Both the position numbers and the translations under genes were made by a program. Under the pieces are notes generated by a model. The model saw nothing but the letters and a program-made list of their open reading frames with translations, was not told the origin of the DNA and did no database searches. A stretch of 64,000 nt of DNA, from positions 1 to 64,000 of the forward strand of contig CAISTY010000185.1 of NCBI GenBank assembly GCA_903888515.1, in the 5' to 3' direction. Of the stretch, positions 18,270-28,118 are shown piece by piece. How positions within the stretch are numbered: position 1 is the stretch's first letter; every line of letters starts with the position of its first letter. Source of the DNA: Akkermansiaceae bacterium. GTDB lineage: Bacteria; Verrucomicrobiota; Verrucomicrobiia; Verrucomicrobiales; Akkermansiaceae.

Positions 18270-20117
18270 TCAGGCCACCTGTTTATCCACGTCCTCGCGG
18301 AGGTTTTCGATGATGAAATCCTGGCGATCGGGGGTGTTTTTGCCCATGTAGAATGCTAACAACTCCTTGACGCCCTTGCCTTCCTCGTATTCCACGTGAT
18401 CGAGACGCATGTCCGGGCCGATCATGAAGCCGAACTCGTCGGGTGAGATTTCGCCGAGGCCCTTGAAGCGGGTGATTTCGGCGTTTTTTCCCAGTTTCTC
18501 GAGAGCCTTGCGGCGTTCGTCATCATCATAACAATAGATTGTTTCCTTTTTGTTGCGCACCCGGAACAACGGGGTTTGCAAGATATACAAATGCCCGTCG
18601 CGGATCATTTCCGGGAAGAACTGCAGGAAAAATGTCAGCAACAGCAAACGGATGTGCATGCCGTCCACGTCGGCGTCGGTGGCGATGACCACCTTGTTAT
18701 AGCGGAGGTATTCGATGCCGTCCTCGATGTTGAGTGCGGCCTGGAGCAGGGCGAACTCCTCGTTTTCATAGACGATTTTGCGCGGCAGGGCGAAGGTGTT
18801 GAGCGGTTTGCCACGGAGTGAAAAGACCGCCTGGGTTTCCACGTCGCGGCTCTTGGTGATTGAGCCGGAGGCGGAGTCGCCTTCGGTGATGAAGAGCGTG
18901 GATTCCTCGCGGCGCTTGTGCTTGCTGTCGAAGCGCACCCGGCAGTCGCGCAGCTTTTTGTTATGGACCTTCGCCTGCTTCGAGCGCTCGCGGGCGAGTT
19001 TCTGGACGCCCTTGAGGTCCTTGCGTTCGCGCTCGGCGGCCTGGATGCGTTTGCCTATCGTCTCCGCCACCTGCGGGTTCTTGTGCAGGTAGTTGTCGAG
19101 GTTTTGTTTGAGGAAATTCCCGATGAAGGCGCGCAGCGACTCGCCGTCCGGCGCGGTGGTGGCCGAGCTCAATTTGGTCTTCGTCTGGGACTCGAACACA
19201 GGTTCGACAATCCGCACGCAAACGGCCGCCTCAATGCCCGCACGGATGTCCGCCGGATCATGCTGCTTCTTGAAAAACCCGCGAATCACCTGCACCAGCG
19301 CCTCTCGGAACGCGGCGAGATGGGTGCCACCCTGCGACGTGTTCTGGCCATTGACAAAAGTATAGTATTCCTCGCTGCTCTCGGCACTGTGGGTGAAGGC
19401 GATTTCGATATCCTTGCCGACCAGATGGATCGGCGGATAGAGCGGCTCATTCTCCATTTCCTCGCGCAACAAATCGAGCAAGCCGTCCTTCGAACGGAAT
19501 TTCCTGCCGTTGAAAACCACCGTGAGGGTCGGATTCAGATAGGAATAATAGCGGCACATTTTCTCGACGAAAGCCTCTTTGAATTTCGCCTTTGGCGAGA
19601 AAATCGTGCGGTCGAGTTCGAAGGCGAGGCGGGTGCCGTTCAATTCGGCGTCGCGCCGCGGGTGTTTCATATCCACGGTGAGTTTCCCTTGGGAAAACTC
19701 GAGGGCCTTGGTCTCGCCATCGCGCCATGCCTGGATCTCGAAGAATGCGGAAAGCGCGTTGACCGCCTTGATGCCGACTCCGTTGAGCCCGACGGTTTTT
19801 TTGAATGCCTCGCTGTCAAACTTGGCGCCGGTGTTGATCTGCGCGGCGCAGTCGAAGAGTTTGCCTAACGGAATACCGCGCCCGAAATCCCGCACATCCA
19901 CCCGCCCCTCCTCGTCGATTTTCACCCGGACCTCCTTGCCGTATCCCATGATGTGCTCGTCAATCGAGTTGTCGATCGCCTCCTTGAGCAGAATGTAAAG
20001 GCCGTCGTCGGGCGATGACCCGTCGCCCAGCTTGCCAATATACATGCCCGGTCGCATGCGGATGTGCTCGCGCCAGTCCAGGGATTTGATGTCGTCTTCG
20101 GTGTAATCGGCGGCCAT
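18270..20117 (-). CDS. parE: Type II DNA topoisomerase subunit B (ParE/GyrB type)
   Basis: A 615-aa ATPase subunit. The GHKL ATPase domain shows [21 protein letters not shown] (Mg-binding Asn), DFGRGIPLG and [14 protein letters not shown]. The TOPRIM region shows [11 protein letters not shown] (usual form EGDSAGGS) and [16 protein letters not shown]. The short length, without the extra GyrB insertions, fits topoisomerase IV subunit B, which separates daughter chromosomes. No parC lies next to it in this window, so the ParE assignment rests on length and motif form. Confidence 0.88.
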   Translation of the reverse strand: MAADYTEDDIKSLDWREHIRMRPGMYIGKLGDGSSPDDGLYILLKEAIDNSIDEHIMGYGKEVRVKIDEEGRVDVRDFGRGIPLGKLFDCAAQINTGAKFDSEAFKKTVGLNGVGIKAVNALSAFFEIQAWRDGETKALEFSQGKLTVDMKHPRRDAELNGTRLAFELDRTIFSPKAKFKEAFVEKMCRYYSYLNPTLTVVFNGRKFRSKDGLLDLLREEMENEPLYPPIHLVGKDIEIAFTHSAESSEEYYTFVNGQNTSQGGTHLAAFREALVQVIRGFFKKQHDPADIRAGIEAAVCVRIVEPVFESQTKTKLSSATTAPDGESLRAFIGNFLKQNLDNYLHKNPQVAETIGKRIQAAERERKDLKGVQKLARERSKQAKVHNKKLRDCRVRFDSKHKRREESTLFITEGDSASGSITKSRDVETQAVFSLRGKPLNTFALPRKIVYENEEFALLQAALNIEDGIEYLRYNKVVIATDADVDGMHIRLLLLTFFLQFFPEMIRDGHLYILQTPLFRVRNKKETIYCYDDDERRKALEKLGKNAEITRFKGLGEISPDEFGFMIGPDMRLDHVEYEEGKGVKELLAFYMGKNTPDRQDFIIENLREDVDKQVA

Positions 20118-20239
20118 GGAAAATTTGTTTCGGACTTCCTAAACGATTTCCGCCGCCGATGCAAGGGCGGCATGCAGGGCGGCGTGCGCGATTCCGGGGG
20201 GATCACTTCCACCCATCCGTCGAATCAATCCGACCGCTG

Positions 20240-20491
20240 ATGCGCCGCGCCAGAGACGCGACCGGTGCCGGCCTGAACGCTCAGGAAATCCAACGGGCGA
20301 TGCCAAACGCGGCGGCAGCCACCAAGGACGCCCTGCGCTTCCTCTGGGATTACCTCGGATGGACCGGAAGCAAGCGCCCCGTCGCCCTGGGTCTGGTCGG
20401 CCCGCTGCACGCCGAATTCAAAACCTATCGGAAAATCGCCGACCGGATGTGCCGCCGCTTCGATTCCCGCTTCCCCTGCGGATTTCGATAG
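20240..20491 (+). CDS. Possible 83-aa hypothetical protein
   Basis: The frame beginning MRRARDATGAGLNAQEIQRA has even composition and a helical, basic character, but I recognise no domain. It starts about 120 bp after the divergent topoisomerase gene. It is followed near 20495-20535 by short GCGGAGA/GCAGAGG-type near-repeats that often lie between genes. Weak call. Confidence 0.25.
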   Translation: MRRARDATGAGLNAQEIQRAMPNAAAATKDALRFLWDYLGWTGSKRPVALGLVGPLHAEFKTYRKIADRMCRRFDSRFPCGFR

Positions 20492-20683
20492 AAGCGAACC
20501 GCGGAGACGCAGAGGTCGCGGAGATAGACGCTGAGTGTCAGGGCATGCGGGCGAGCAACCTCCATTTCCTGCCGGTGCTTTCTGATAGGCCGTCCCGTTC
20601 ACCACAGCCCCTTCTCAAGCTCTCCGTCACCTGCGGCAACCCGGATACCCGGAAGCCCCGCAAGTGACCCCACAAACGAAACC

Positions 20684-20956
20684 ATGAACCAACAAACGAC
20701 ATATATGAAACGCACCTACAAACTGATCGCCAGTCGCGGCAACGAGATTGTCTTTGATGACCGCATCCAAGCCGACACCCCGCGCAACGCCCGCAACGAA
20801 CTGAAGAAACGGCTGGGACTGCAAAGCCTGAGCGGCATCGTCTATTCCATCACCGAAATTCCCGTGGATCTGATCCGCGAGATCGTTGACGCCAGGATTG
20901 CCGAACTCGCCGGCGGCGCACCGCTCGCCAATTGCGGATTGCGGATTGCGGATTGA
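20684..20956 (+). CDS. Hypothetical 90-aa protein
   Basis: The protein core MKRTYKLIASRGNEIVFDD to EIVDARIAELAG reads as a compact alpha/beta domain with normal codon use. The last residues (NCGLRIAD) are encoded by the intergenic ATTGCGG repeat, so the repeat has supplied the stop codon. The start may be 20684 or the ATG at 20705. No family is recognised. Confidence 0.5.
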   Translation: MNQQTTYMKRTYKLIASRGNEIVFDDRIQADTPRNARNELKKRLGLQSLSGIVYSITEIPVDLIREIVDARIAELAGGAPLANCGLRIAD

Positions 20957-21090
20957 AGATTTCTGCGCGACCGGCTTGTGGATCGTGGCCTGGATCTGAT
21001 TCGCCACCCGCATCTGGATTGCGGATTGAAGAGCTTTGCGTTGCCCAGGCGGTTTCCAAACCGCAATCTGCAATCGGCAATCCGCAATCC
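20928..21090. repeat. ATTGCGG direct and inverted repeat cluster
   Basis: ATTGCGG is repeated in tandem at 20932-20957. Another copy lies near 21018. Opposite-strand copies (CAATCTGCAATC, GGCAATCCGCAATCC) lie at about 21062-21090. The arrangement allows a long imperfect hairpin and looks like an intergenic repeat element of unknown mobility. Confidence 0.7.
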
Positions 21091-21105
21091 CACGGCCTCG
21101 ACCGC

Positions 21106-21339
21106 ATGAAACCGGGTCACGCGTTCCTCGGCACCACGAACCTCGACCTGACCAGCCTAACCGAACGCTTCCAGACCCGCTTTCAATCGGTTCGCCTCCA
21201 GCCACCGGAAAACGAGGTTCTAGCAGCATTTCTCGCCCGGCGCTGGGGCGCTCCTATTGGAATCACCCGCCAGATCGCGGAAGGGGCCAAGGGCAACGTC
21301 AGGGCGGCGATGGCTGATTTGGAGTTGTGGCTGGGGTGA
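21106..21339 (+). pseudogene. C-terminal fragment of an AAA+ ATPase
   Basis: The 77 residues read like the end of an AAA+ module: a sensor-1 type segment (FLGTTNLDLTSLTERF), an arginine-rich FQTRFQSVRLQPP and a lid helix with sensor-2 like GNVRAAMADLELWL. Walker A and Walker B are absent, and the sequence in front is the ATTGCGG repeat cluster. It is best seen as a truncated relic, possibly of a loader or helicase-type ATPase. Confidence 0.5.
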
Positions 21340-21470
21340 TGAATTAAAGATAGCGATCTATCCGGTGGGTGGTTTATGGACCTGAAGTTGCACAGCAGTA
21401 GCAAATTGCATTTTTTGGATAATAAAATTGACCGCTGCATGAGTGATGGCCTATGTGCGGGGTAGATCGA

Positions 21471-21799
21471 ATGAGACCAATCCCCCTCGTGTTTGTCGCC
21501 GTCATGGCCCTTGCCACATCCGTCCGCTCGCAGGAAGAAGAAAACGCTGCACCTTCCGGTGGCTCACCTGTCCCGCCGGCCATCCTAACCGCCACCGCCC
21601 GCATCATTGGGAATATTCCGGATGGCACTCCCTCTATAACAGCGAATACGCACGTCTGAAAACCGCCATGGAAGGCCGCGAGCGTGCCCGCATCGAGCGC
21701 GAAGCCTACCTCAAAGCCAACCCGCCGCAACCCAAGGACATCGTCCTCAACTTCTGGCGCACCGAAAAACCCGCACCCGTGAAAGGAGCGAACAAGTGA
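21471..21799 (+). pseudogene. Frameshifted small secreted protein
   Basis: One frame gives a signal peptide (MRPIPLVFVAVMALATSVRS) and runs to a stop at 21659. Another frame, open through the same region, gives WHSLYNSEYARLKTAMEGRE to VKGANK and ends at 21799. Together they look like one gene broken by a frameshift near 21600. The second frame's stop overlaps the GTG start of the next gene, as expected of an operon. A sequencing error would also explain it. Confidence 0.45.
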
Positions 21800-24700
21800 A
21801 GCGCCTCCTTCCTCTCGGCGTCCTGCTCTTCGCCCTGTACGCGTTTCCCGCCTCCGCCATCCTGGACACGAATGAAAACGGACTGAGCGATCCGTGGGAA
21901 AGGGCATACAACGGTGGCGATCTGTTCTCTTCCATAAATCCCCAGGCCGATGATGACGGAGACGGCTGGACCAACGAGGAAGAAGCCGCCGCCAGCACCA
22001 ATCCCTTCGATGCCAACGCGCCTGACGGAATAGTCCGCCCTCAAACTAACCACATTCCTGAGGTGCTGGGTGTCTCTCCCGAAGTCGTCACCATCACATG
22101 GCCGACGATTCCCGGAAAACAATACACCCTGTTCTACTCGCCGGATCTCGTCGATTGGCTCCCCGTCCCTGATGAGTCGTTCATCAGCGACGGTTCCCCA
22201 GCGGAATATAACTTCACGCTCGCCGAAGACTCCAAACTCTTCTGGCGCGTCACCATTGAAGACGTCGATTCCGAGGGCGACGGCTTGACGGACGCCGAGG
22301 AGCACGTGCTTCACACCAACCCACTCAACTCAGAGACGATTGAGGGCTTGTCCGATTTATGGCTCGCCAAGTACTTCTACGACACCCTCATTCAAGACGG
22401 GATTCTCACAATTGACCCCAATGCCGACCCCGATGGTGACGGCGTCACCAACCTTCAGGAATGTGCCCATGGAACCAATCCCTGGCTACTCGACACGGAT
22501 GGTGACGGAATTACTGATGGCGGAGAAATCGCACTCGGTACCGACCCAAATAGTTCTGATACCGATGGCGACGGCATGCCGGACGGATGGGAAGCAAAGT
22601 GGGGTTTTGACCCACTCAACCCGGCAGACGCTGATATGGACACCGATGGAGATCATGTTACCAATCTGAGGGAATTCGAAATTGGCACGTGTCCTATCGG
22701 AATCTATCGAATTGAAATCTTACCGCTTGGCGATGTGCCGCCTTCCGAATCAAACAAATATTTCCACTCCGCTGCGGATGACGGATCAGTCGTCGTTCGA
22801 GACTCTGAAATCTGGACCTCGAAGAGCACACTCGAACGGATTACCGTTCCAGATGCCACCGGTAATCGCACCATTGCTCCAGATACCGCGTGGAATAGTA
22901 TAGAGACCATTGCCGCCGACCTCGTGGCGGATAACAGAATCCAAGATGGGGTTTCACTGGTTCCAAGCGGACCGGAATCCAGTGATGGGACCTTCCGCGT
23001 GTACCAAACCGACACCACCGGCGCGCCATTATTGATCCTACAGAAACCTGGAATCTTCTTCGGTGAACTTGCGGCCGATGTCTCATGGCAAGCGATCAGC
23101 AACACCGGCAATGTGGCAGGCACCAAGGACCGCGAAGTACCCGCCTCTGAGGAAATTCCGGCTCACGTCGAGTCCGACGTGGTGATTCAGGTTGGAGAAG
23201 ACACCAACACCATTTCCATACCCGTGGAGTGGTTCCCAGCGTCAACTGCTCCATCGATCCACGCGTTATCGGATGACGGAATGGTCCTCATCCATCGTTC
23301 CATCATTAACCCGGACGAGAGCACCTATGACGAGGCCTACCTGCTCAACGCGTCATCGAACACCTATACCCTCGTCAGGCGTCCCGGCCTTGGAGTGGAA
23401 GCCGTCGTTAGTTTGTCGTCCAACAACAGCCGCCTGCTTGGCATCGGTCCCAAGCCTTTCCAAATTGCGCCGAACGGTACGCCAATTCGCATCGCTGATC
23501 TTCAGATCAAGAGCGATCCGTCAGCCACTGCCGTCTCCCTGTCCACTCTCTACCCCAATGCAATTACCCCGAATCATATCACTTCCGACGGCCGCATCAC
23601 TATCACAACAACCGATGCCAGCAACGCAACCACCATCATTCAGCTCGTTCCATATAATGATGCCAACCAAAATGGCATGGCGGACGACTGGGAAACCAGC
23701 GAGATCGCCTATCTGATCGCATCCGACCCGCAGAGCTGGGGGTATCTCGAACTCAATACCCTTGATCCCGATACGTCATATTGGAATTCCTCCTTGACTG
23801 CAGCGCAGGCATACGCAAGTGGATCCAGCCCTGGCGAAAGTTTGGTTCCCAAACTAATGGATATGCCACGCTACGCGCTTTTCCCAATCACAAACGCCCA
23901 GCAGCCGGGATGGCCATCAGATGCTTTCCAAATCAGCAACCAGGGAACAGTGCTCTATGCAAACGGAACCTGGAAGGCCGGTGTATGGACGCCACTCGTG
24001 ACAACCAATACGGGTGTCACATCTGGCAGTGCCAGAGCGATCAATGACAACGATGTGATTCTAGGACTATGCGAAACCCAAGCAAAAAGTGGTGATTCAA
24101 GGTCGAATGCTGCGGGTGTCTGCGCCTGGTATTCACCAGACGCTCCCCCATTCATCGTATCCACGGGAGGATCGGCACCCGTGTTTGCCTGCCCTTCCGC
24201 AAGTTGTAACGTCGGCTACGGCATGGGTTACGTTAGCTTGTTTCCAGGACCGGTATTATCAAACGAAGGCGGTTTCTTCGTGAAAAACATGAGCTGGGAT
24301 GCCACGACTAACACCACTAAGATTCTTGGTTTCAGCAAATGGCAACTCCCCGCAGCAGCGGGGGACCCTGCTACGCATTCTTCTGATATTAGTCAAAATA
24401 CAATGCAAGGGTTAACCTTCAATCAAGGCTCTTATATGTGGGCAAGCACCACCGGTCCCGGGAATATATTCGGCAATGCGGGAGCGGTCTATCAAATCTC
24501 CGGCACTTCGATTACCTCACTGACACCTCTGTTGCCGTTTATGCCGATCAACGTCGGATCATTGCCACCAAACAGCGCGGAAGGAAACACGGAAGCAATA
24601 CCTATCGCCATGTCGAAGTATCCATGGATACCCTGCATGTCACGCTATAAAGGCGTTTGGCACGAGTGTGGTTTATACTCCAAGGCCATTGATATGTCAA

Positions 24701-25971
24701 CGGACGGCACCGCCATCGGGCATAACCTAGACAGTCTCATCGCGCCCACCCTGCTCGCAGGCAAATGGATTGGTATCGAGCGTAGCGCACCTTATCTTCC
24801 GGCTGAATGGAAAGACTCCACCGTAAAGCTTGTGGACACCACCCCTGGCGGCTGGATCCTCACAAAGCGTGGTGAAACATACCCGTCATCCTACGCGGTG
24901 ATGCTGCCAGTCAAGGTGGATGGCGTGAACAATAATGTAACACCTTCGAACATGGAATCCGCCGGAGGCGTCGACCGGTTATCCATGACCGCCGACAAGG
25001 GAACCGGTCATGTCCCTGAAATGTGGATCATGGCACCAATTGGGGGCACCAATACCGTGCGTTTCCGCAGCCCGCTTAACAGCATTAGCAAACTCGAGCT
25101 TTCCTGCGAGAAGGCTAACTTCGTGCCAGCGGAAGTGACCAATCCGGATATCGAAATCAGTGTGAGCGGAAATGCGGTGAATTCCGCAGATGTCAGAACG
25201 ACGTTGAAACTCGGCGGTTCGGCAGAATCCATCAGCGCCCCGCTGAAAATCAAAGTGATGAAAAGGCGCACGGTGAAGGTTGCGTTGCACAAGGTTAAAG
25301 GCAAGGTCAAGGATCACCCTGAAACGGTTACCACGCCACCGCATATGCCCACAAAGGCAGGCCTTGAGAATTATCTCAATGCGGTGTTTGGAAAGCAGGT
25401 TAATGTCTTCTTCGATTGCACCGAACCAATTCTTGAAGCTGGCGCTGACGGCAATGGCATCTTGTTTGATTTGAATGGCAATGGAACGCTTGCCCTAGGC
25501 AGCCAGGAAGAGACGGAAGCGACGCCGAACGCGCAATCGACGGCGAGCCCTCCGACTGCAAATATAGATGTTTGGGTAGTCGGTGGTGGGATCCAACTAA
25601 CTTCTATAGATCCTGATAGTCCAATGGGCACGCTCCTAGCAGGAGATGGATTCCGATTCGGCCGCAAGATCATCGTCAGCGACTTATGCGGTCATGATGA
25701 TATGAGTGATGAACAGAAGGCAAAATTCATACTGTTCGTAATTACTCATGAAGTTGGACATGTGCTGACCAACGAAGATCATCCCCAATCCCGCAAAAGC
25801 AGTGCGCGGTTAGAGAAGTATACGAATACATCTGATCCCTACGTCACGTCCCGACTGATGTGCGCCGGGAGTGATGTGAAGAATCCCAATGACCCGGGCA
25901 TCCGCCTGATTAAGGCGGAATGGGATCTGATCGAAACGTGGCTTGAGCAAAACCTTGATAAGAAGAACTAA
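21796..25971 (+). CDS. Large secreted protein with calcium-type repeats and a metzincin-like C-terminus
   Basis: A 1391-aa protein from a GTG start, with a signal peptide (MKRLLPLGVLLFALYAFPASA). Residues about 25-75 and 145-300 contain thrombospondin-type-3-like calcium repeats rich in DTDGDG, DPDGDGVT and TNPF/GTDP. The middle is long, beta-rich and of unknown fold. Near residue 1318 is HEVGHVLTNEDH, a zinc-protease motif with aspartate in the third-ligand position of some metzincins. SRLMCAG near 1355 could be the Met-turn. An exported, possibly cell-surface metalloprotease is inferred. It overlaps the preceding broken gene and is followed 1 bp later by a membrane protein gene. Confidence 0.75.
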   Translation: MKRLLPLGVLLFALYAFPASAILDTNENGLSDPWERAYNGGDLFSSINPQADDDGDGWTNEEEAAASTNPFDANAPDGIVRPQTNHIPEVLGVSPEVVTITWPTIPGKQYTLFYSPDLVDWLPVPDESFISDGSPAEYNFTLAEDSKLFWRVTIEDVDSEGDGLTDAEEHVLHTNPLNSETIEGLSDLWLAKYFYDTLIQDGILTIDPNADPDGDGVTNLQECAHGTNPWLLDTDGDGITDGGEIALGTDPNSSDTDGDGMPDGWEAKWGFDPLNPADADMDTDGDHVTNLREFEIGTCPIGIYRIEILPLGDVPPSESNKYFHSAADDGSVVVRDSEIWTSKSTLERITVPDATGNRTIAPDTAWNSIETIAADLVADNRIQDGVSLVPSGPESSDGTFRVYQTDTTGAPLLILQKPGIFFGELAADVSWQAISNTGNVAGTKDREVPASEEIPAHVESDVVIQVGEDTNTISIPVEWFPASTAPSIHALSDDGMVLIHRSIINPDESTYDEAYLLNASSNTYTLVRRPGLGVEAVVSLSSNNSRLLGIGPKPFQIAPNGTPIRIADLQIKSDPSATAVSLSTLYPNAITPNHITSDGRITITTTDASNATTIIQLVPYNDANQNGMADDWETSEIAYLIASDPQSWGYLELNTLDPDTSYWNSSLTAAQAYASGSSPGESLVPKLMDMPRYALFPITNAQQPGWPSDAFQISNQGTVLYANGTWKAGVWTPLVTTNTGVTSGSARAINDNDVILGLCETQAKSGDSRSNAAGVCAWYSPDAPPFIVSTGGSAPVFACPSASCNVGYGMGYVSLFPGPVLSNEGGFFVKNMSWDATTNTTKILGFSKWQLPAAAGDPATHSSDISQNTMQGLTFNQGSYMWASTTGPGNIFGNAGAVYQISGTSITSLTPLLPFMPINVGSLPPNSAEGNTEAIPIAMSKYPWIPCMSRYKGVWHECGLYSKAIDMSTDGTAIGHNLDSLIAPTLLAGKWIGIERSAPYLPAEWKDSTVKLVDTTPGGWILTKRGETYPSSYAVMLPVKVDGVNNNVTPSNMESAGGVDRLSMTADKGTGHVPEMWIMAPIGGTNTVRFRSPLNSISKLELSCEKANFVPAEVTNPDIEISVSGNAVNSADVRTTLKLGGSAESISAPLKIKVMKRRTVKVALHKVKGKVKDHPETVTTPPHMPTKAGLENYLNAVFGKQVNVFFDCTEPILEAGADGNGILFDLNGNGTLALGSQEETEATPNAQSTASPPTANIDVWVVGGGIQLTSIDPDSPMGTLLAGDGFRFGRKIIVSDLCGHDDMSDEQKAKFILFVITHEVGHVLTNEDHPQSRKSSARLEKYTNTSDPYVTSRLMCAGSDVKNPNDPGIRLIKAEWDLIETWLEQNLDKKN

Positions 25972-25972
25972 T

Positions 25973-26896
25973 ATGAAAATTCCAGCAATGATCTTCGCTT
26001 CATGCAGTATTTTGTATGCCGCAGAACTTGATTCTGATGAAATCCAAGCCCAGAAAGATGGTTTGGCATACTGGAGCCAACTTGCGGATCGGGCCGCATC
26101 ATTGCCCGAAGATGAGATGATTGAGAGATTGTCATCCGGGCTTTTTAAGACAACCTTGACCCCTATATTCACCGGTGTGCCTGAAAGAAGCGAGGTGGCC
26201 AATAAACTGAAGATGACGCTGCTTTCGATTCCCGGCCACGCCAAATTTTATCAGGACAAGATCGAGCGGCTGCGGGCACAGGCATTGGTCGATGCCAAAA
26301 GGTCGGACGCTGAGATCATGCGGATGCGCGCCGATCACACGATGGTGGAATTCGGAGATTATGAAAGATTTCGCGAGGACGCATTTACCGTGCTTGCCTT
26401 GCTACCTAGCAGTGAGACCGTAGAGGTTTTAAGCCACTTCCTCGATGACCCGGAAGGCATGAAAAAGAGACATTTGTCGGATGATGAACGCTCTGGCGGG
26501 GATTACAGGCCATTCCCCACAAATGCGCGAGCATCCGCCATTGCGCTCAGCAAGCTGGGCATTGAGAACGCACCCGTTCAAATGGCGGGAAACCGTGATT
26601 TTTATGACTTCGCGCCTACGGAGGAACTCGACGCATGGAAAGCATGGTGGAGCAATGTCAAAGAAGGCAAGCGGACCTATCGATTCATCGGCTCCAACGT
26701 CGAATACGGCCCCGATGGTCCGGTTTCTACGGTGAAGCAAAGGCGGCAGGAGATGCCGGGGTCATCAATCGGTGAATCAACTTCTAATTCCACCAGATCG
26801 ACAACCGTGCCTTGGATTGTAGCGATTTTGGCTACCTGCGTGGCTTGCGTGGTAGCCGCTTGGTGTATTGTCCGAATGAAATCGAGGCGAGTGTGA
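25973..26896 (+). CDS. Signal-peptide protein with C-terminal membrane anchor
   Basis: A 307-aa protein starting MKIPAMIFASCSILYA (signal peptide), one base after the stop of the 1391-aa gene, so the two are surely co-transcribed. The body is helical and charged. It ends in one membrane segment (WIVAILATCVACVVAAW) and a short basic tail (MKSRRV), giving a periplasmic domain anchored by its C-terminus. No family is recognised. It could be a partner or immunity-type protein for the secreted metalloprotease-like neighbour, but only the linkage supports this. Confidence 0.65.
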   Translation: MKIPAMIFASCSILYAAELDSDEIQAQKDGLAYWSQLADRAASLPEDEMIERLSSGLFKTTLTPIFTGVPERSEVANKLKMTLLSIPGHAKFYQDKIERLRAQALVDAKRSDAEIMRMRADHTMVEFGDYERFREDAFTVLALLPSSETVEVLSHFLDDPEGMKKRHLSDDERSGGDYRPFPTNARASAIALSKLGIENAPVQMAGNRDFYDFAPTEELDAWKAWWSNVKEGKRTYRFIGSNVEYGPDGPVSTVKQRRQEMPGSSIGESTSNSTRSTTVPWIVAILATCVACVVAAWCIVRMKSRRV

Positions 26897-27223
26897 TCTT
26901 GAAGCAAATATATCTTTTTTTATCGGAAGTCTATCTGGAGTCTAACATTATACGAACATATAATCCCACGAACATCTGCTAGAATGGTGATAGAACGTTC
27001 GTTTTCCGTGTCGTAAGTCACTGCCCGTATGAGAAAATCTATTTCCGAGAGCGTCCCAGTCCTCGGGCCCCCCCACCCCCATCCAAATCATGTGAAAGGT
27101 GCTTGTTGTGGAAAATCCTAAATTCCAAGCACTAAATTTTAAACGGAAGAGGAAGAGAGGAGAGGGCGGCGTGTTCTTTGTTTTGAATTTAGGATTTAGG
27201 CTTTCGGATTTCAACCAGCGCTG
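26897..27223. repeat. Intergenic region with an inverted repeat next to the epimerase relic
   Basis: The first 200 bp are AT-rich and hold no recognised gene. Between about 27113 and 27215, AAATCCTAAATTCCAAGCAC and a near-complementary arm (GAATTTAGGATTTAGG) form an imperfect inverted repeat. This repeat abuts the point where similarity to the epimerase stops and so marks its 3' truncation. Confidence 0.55.
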
Positions 27224-27936
27224 GCTGCCGTCGCCGTGGATGATGACCGGCTGGCCCGCCTCGATCCGGCGGCGGAAGTTTTCCAGGGCAAGGTCGGGGC
27301 GCTGGCCCGGTCCCCACACCGAGAAGAACCGCAGGGCGAGGAACCGAAGGCCGTGCTGGCGGACGGTAGGGTCGGACGGCCTCGGCCGACCCAGACTGCC
27401 CCCGAGGGTGAGATGTCATTGGCTGGCCATGCACCGGGCTATCGCGCCGCCCATCCGGGCGGACAAGTGGGCGCGCCGAGGCCGTCACGCCCTACCCCGC
27501 CTGAAAGCTTGGTCAGGGCGTAGGGGCTGCATGGGTTGGCCGGATGGTCCTCGCGAGCTGGCAGCGGCGTGTCCGGGCCATAGACACTGGACGACGAGGC
27601 GAGGATGAAGGTCGGCACCTCCATGCGGCGGCAGAAATCCAACAGGCGGATGGTGCCGATGACGTTGGTGAATTCATAACCGATAGGATCGTGGATCGAC
27701 GGCCGGACACCGGCCAGGGCGGCCAAGTGGTCCACGGCGTCGAAGCATTGGTTGGGCAGCAGGCCTTGGCGGATGTCGCAAACGTGGAACGCCACGCCCT
27801 CTGGCAGAGGATCCTTTGGCGGGATGTGATCGAGAGCCGTGACCCGGTGCCCCACCGCGTGCAGGTGACGGACGACGTGGGTGCCGATGAAACCCGAGGA
27901 ACCGGTGACGAGAACGGAGAGCGGTTTGAAATCCAT
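27224..27936 (-). pseudogene. NAD-dependent sugar epimerase/dehydratase, interrupted and truncated
   Basis: The N-terminal half reads MDFKPLSVLVTGSSGFIGTH (Rossmann glycine motif), HLAALAGVRPS and SPYALTKLSG (the YxxxK catalytic pair). It then stops at a 132-bp inserted element. On the far side, in another frame, LRFFSVWGPGQRPDL and VIIHGDGSQR continue the same family. The C-terminus is lost at an inverted repeat near 27215. This would have been a UDP-sugar epimerase-like enzyme; it is now dead as written. Confidence 0.85.
27365..27496. mobile_element. 132-bp MITE/REP-like element inside the epimerase gene
   Basis: The ends GGTAGGGTCGGACGGCCTCG and the reverse complement of CGAGGCCGTCACGCCCTACC match except for three bases, giving roughly 20-bp terminal inverted repeats. 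The interior contains a further GC-rich palindrome (GCCGCCCATCCGGGCGG). No coding capacity is present, so it must move, if at all, with an enzyme supplied elsewhere. No clear target duplication is visible, and about eight codons of the host gene seem to be missing at the junction. Confidence 0.75.
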
Positions 27937-28118
27937 GCCCCGTTGGAAAGTCAACTGGTTCGAGCACCGTGGGCCAACTGAGAGTCACCGACTTTAGGCA
28001 GGTGTCGAGATTGGTCAAAAGCAAAAGTGGGTGTCGGCTTCCGCTGACCCTGCTAGGAAAATTTATAACGTCGAATTCTCATCAGATGCCAAGCAAGAAA
28101 TAACCAACATACCCAGCC

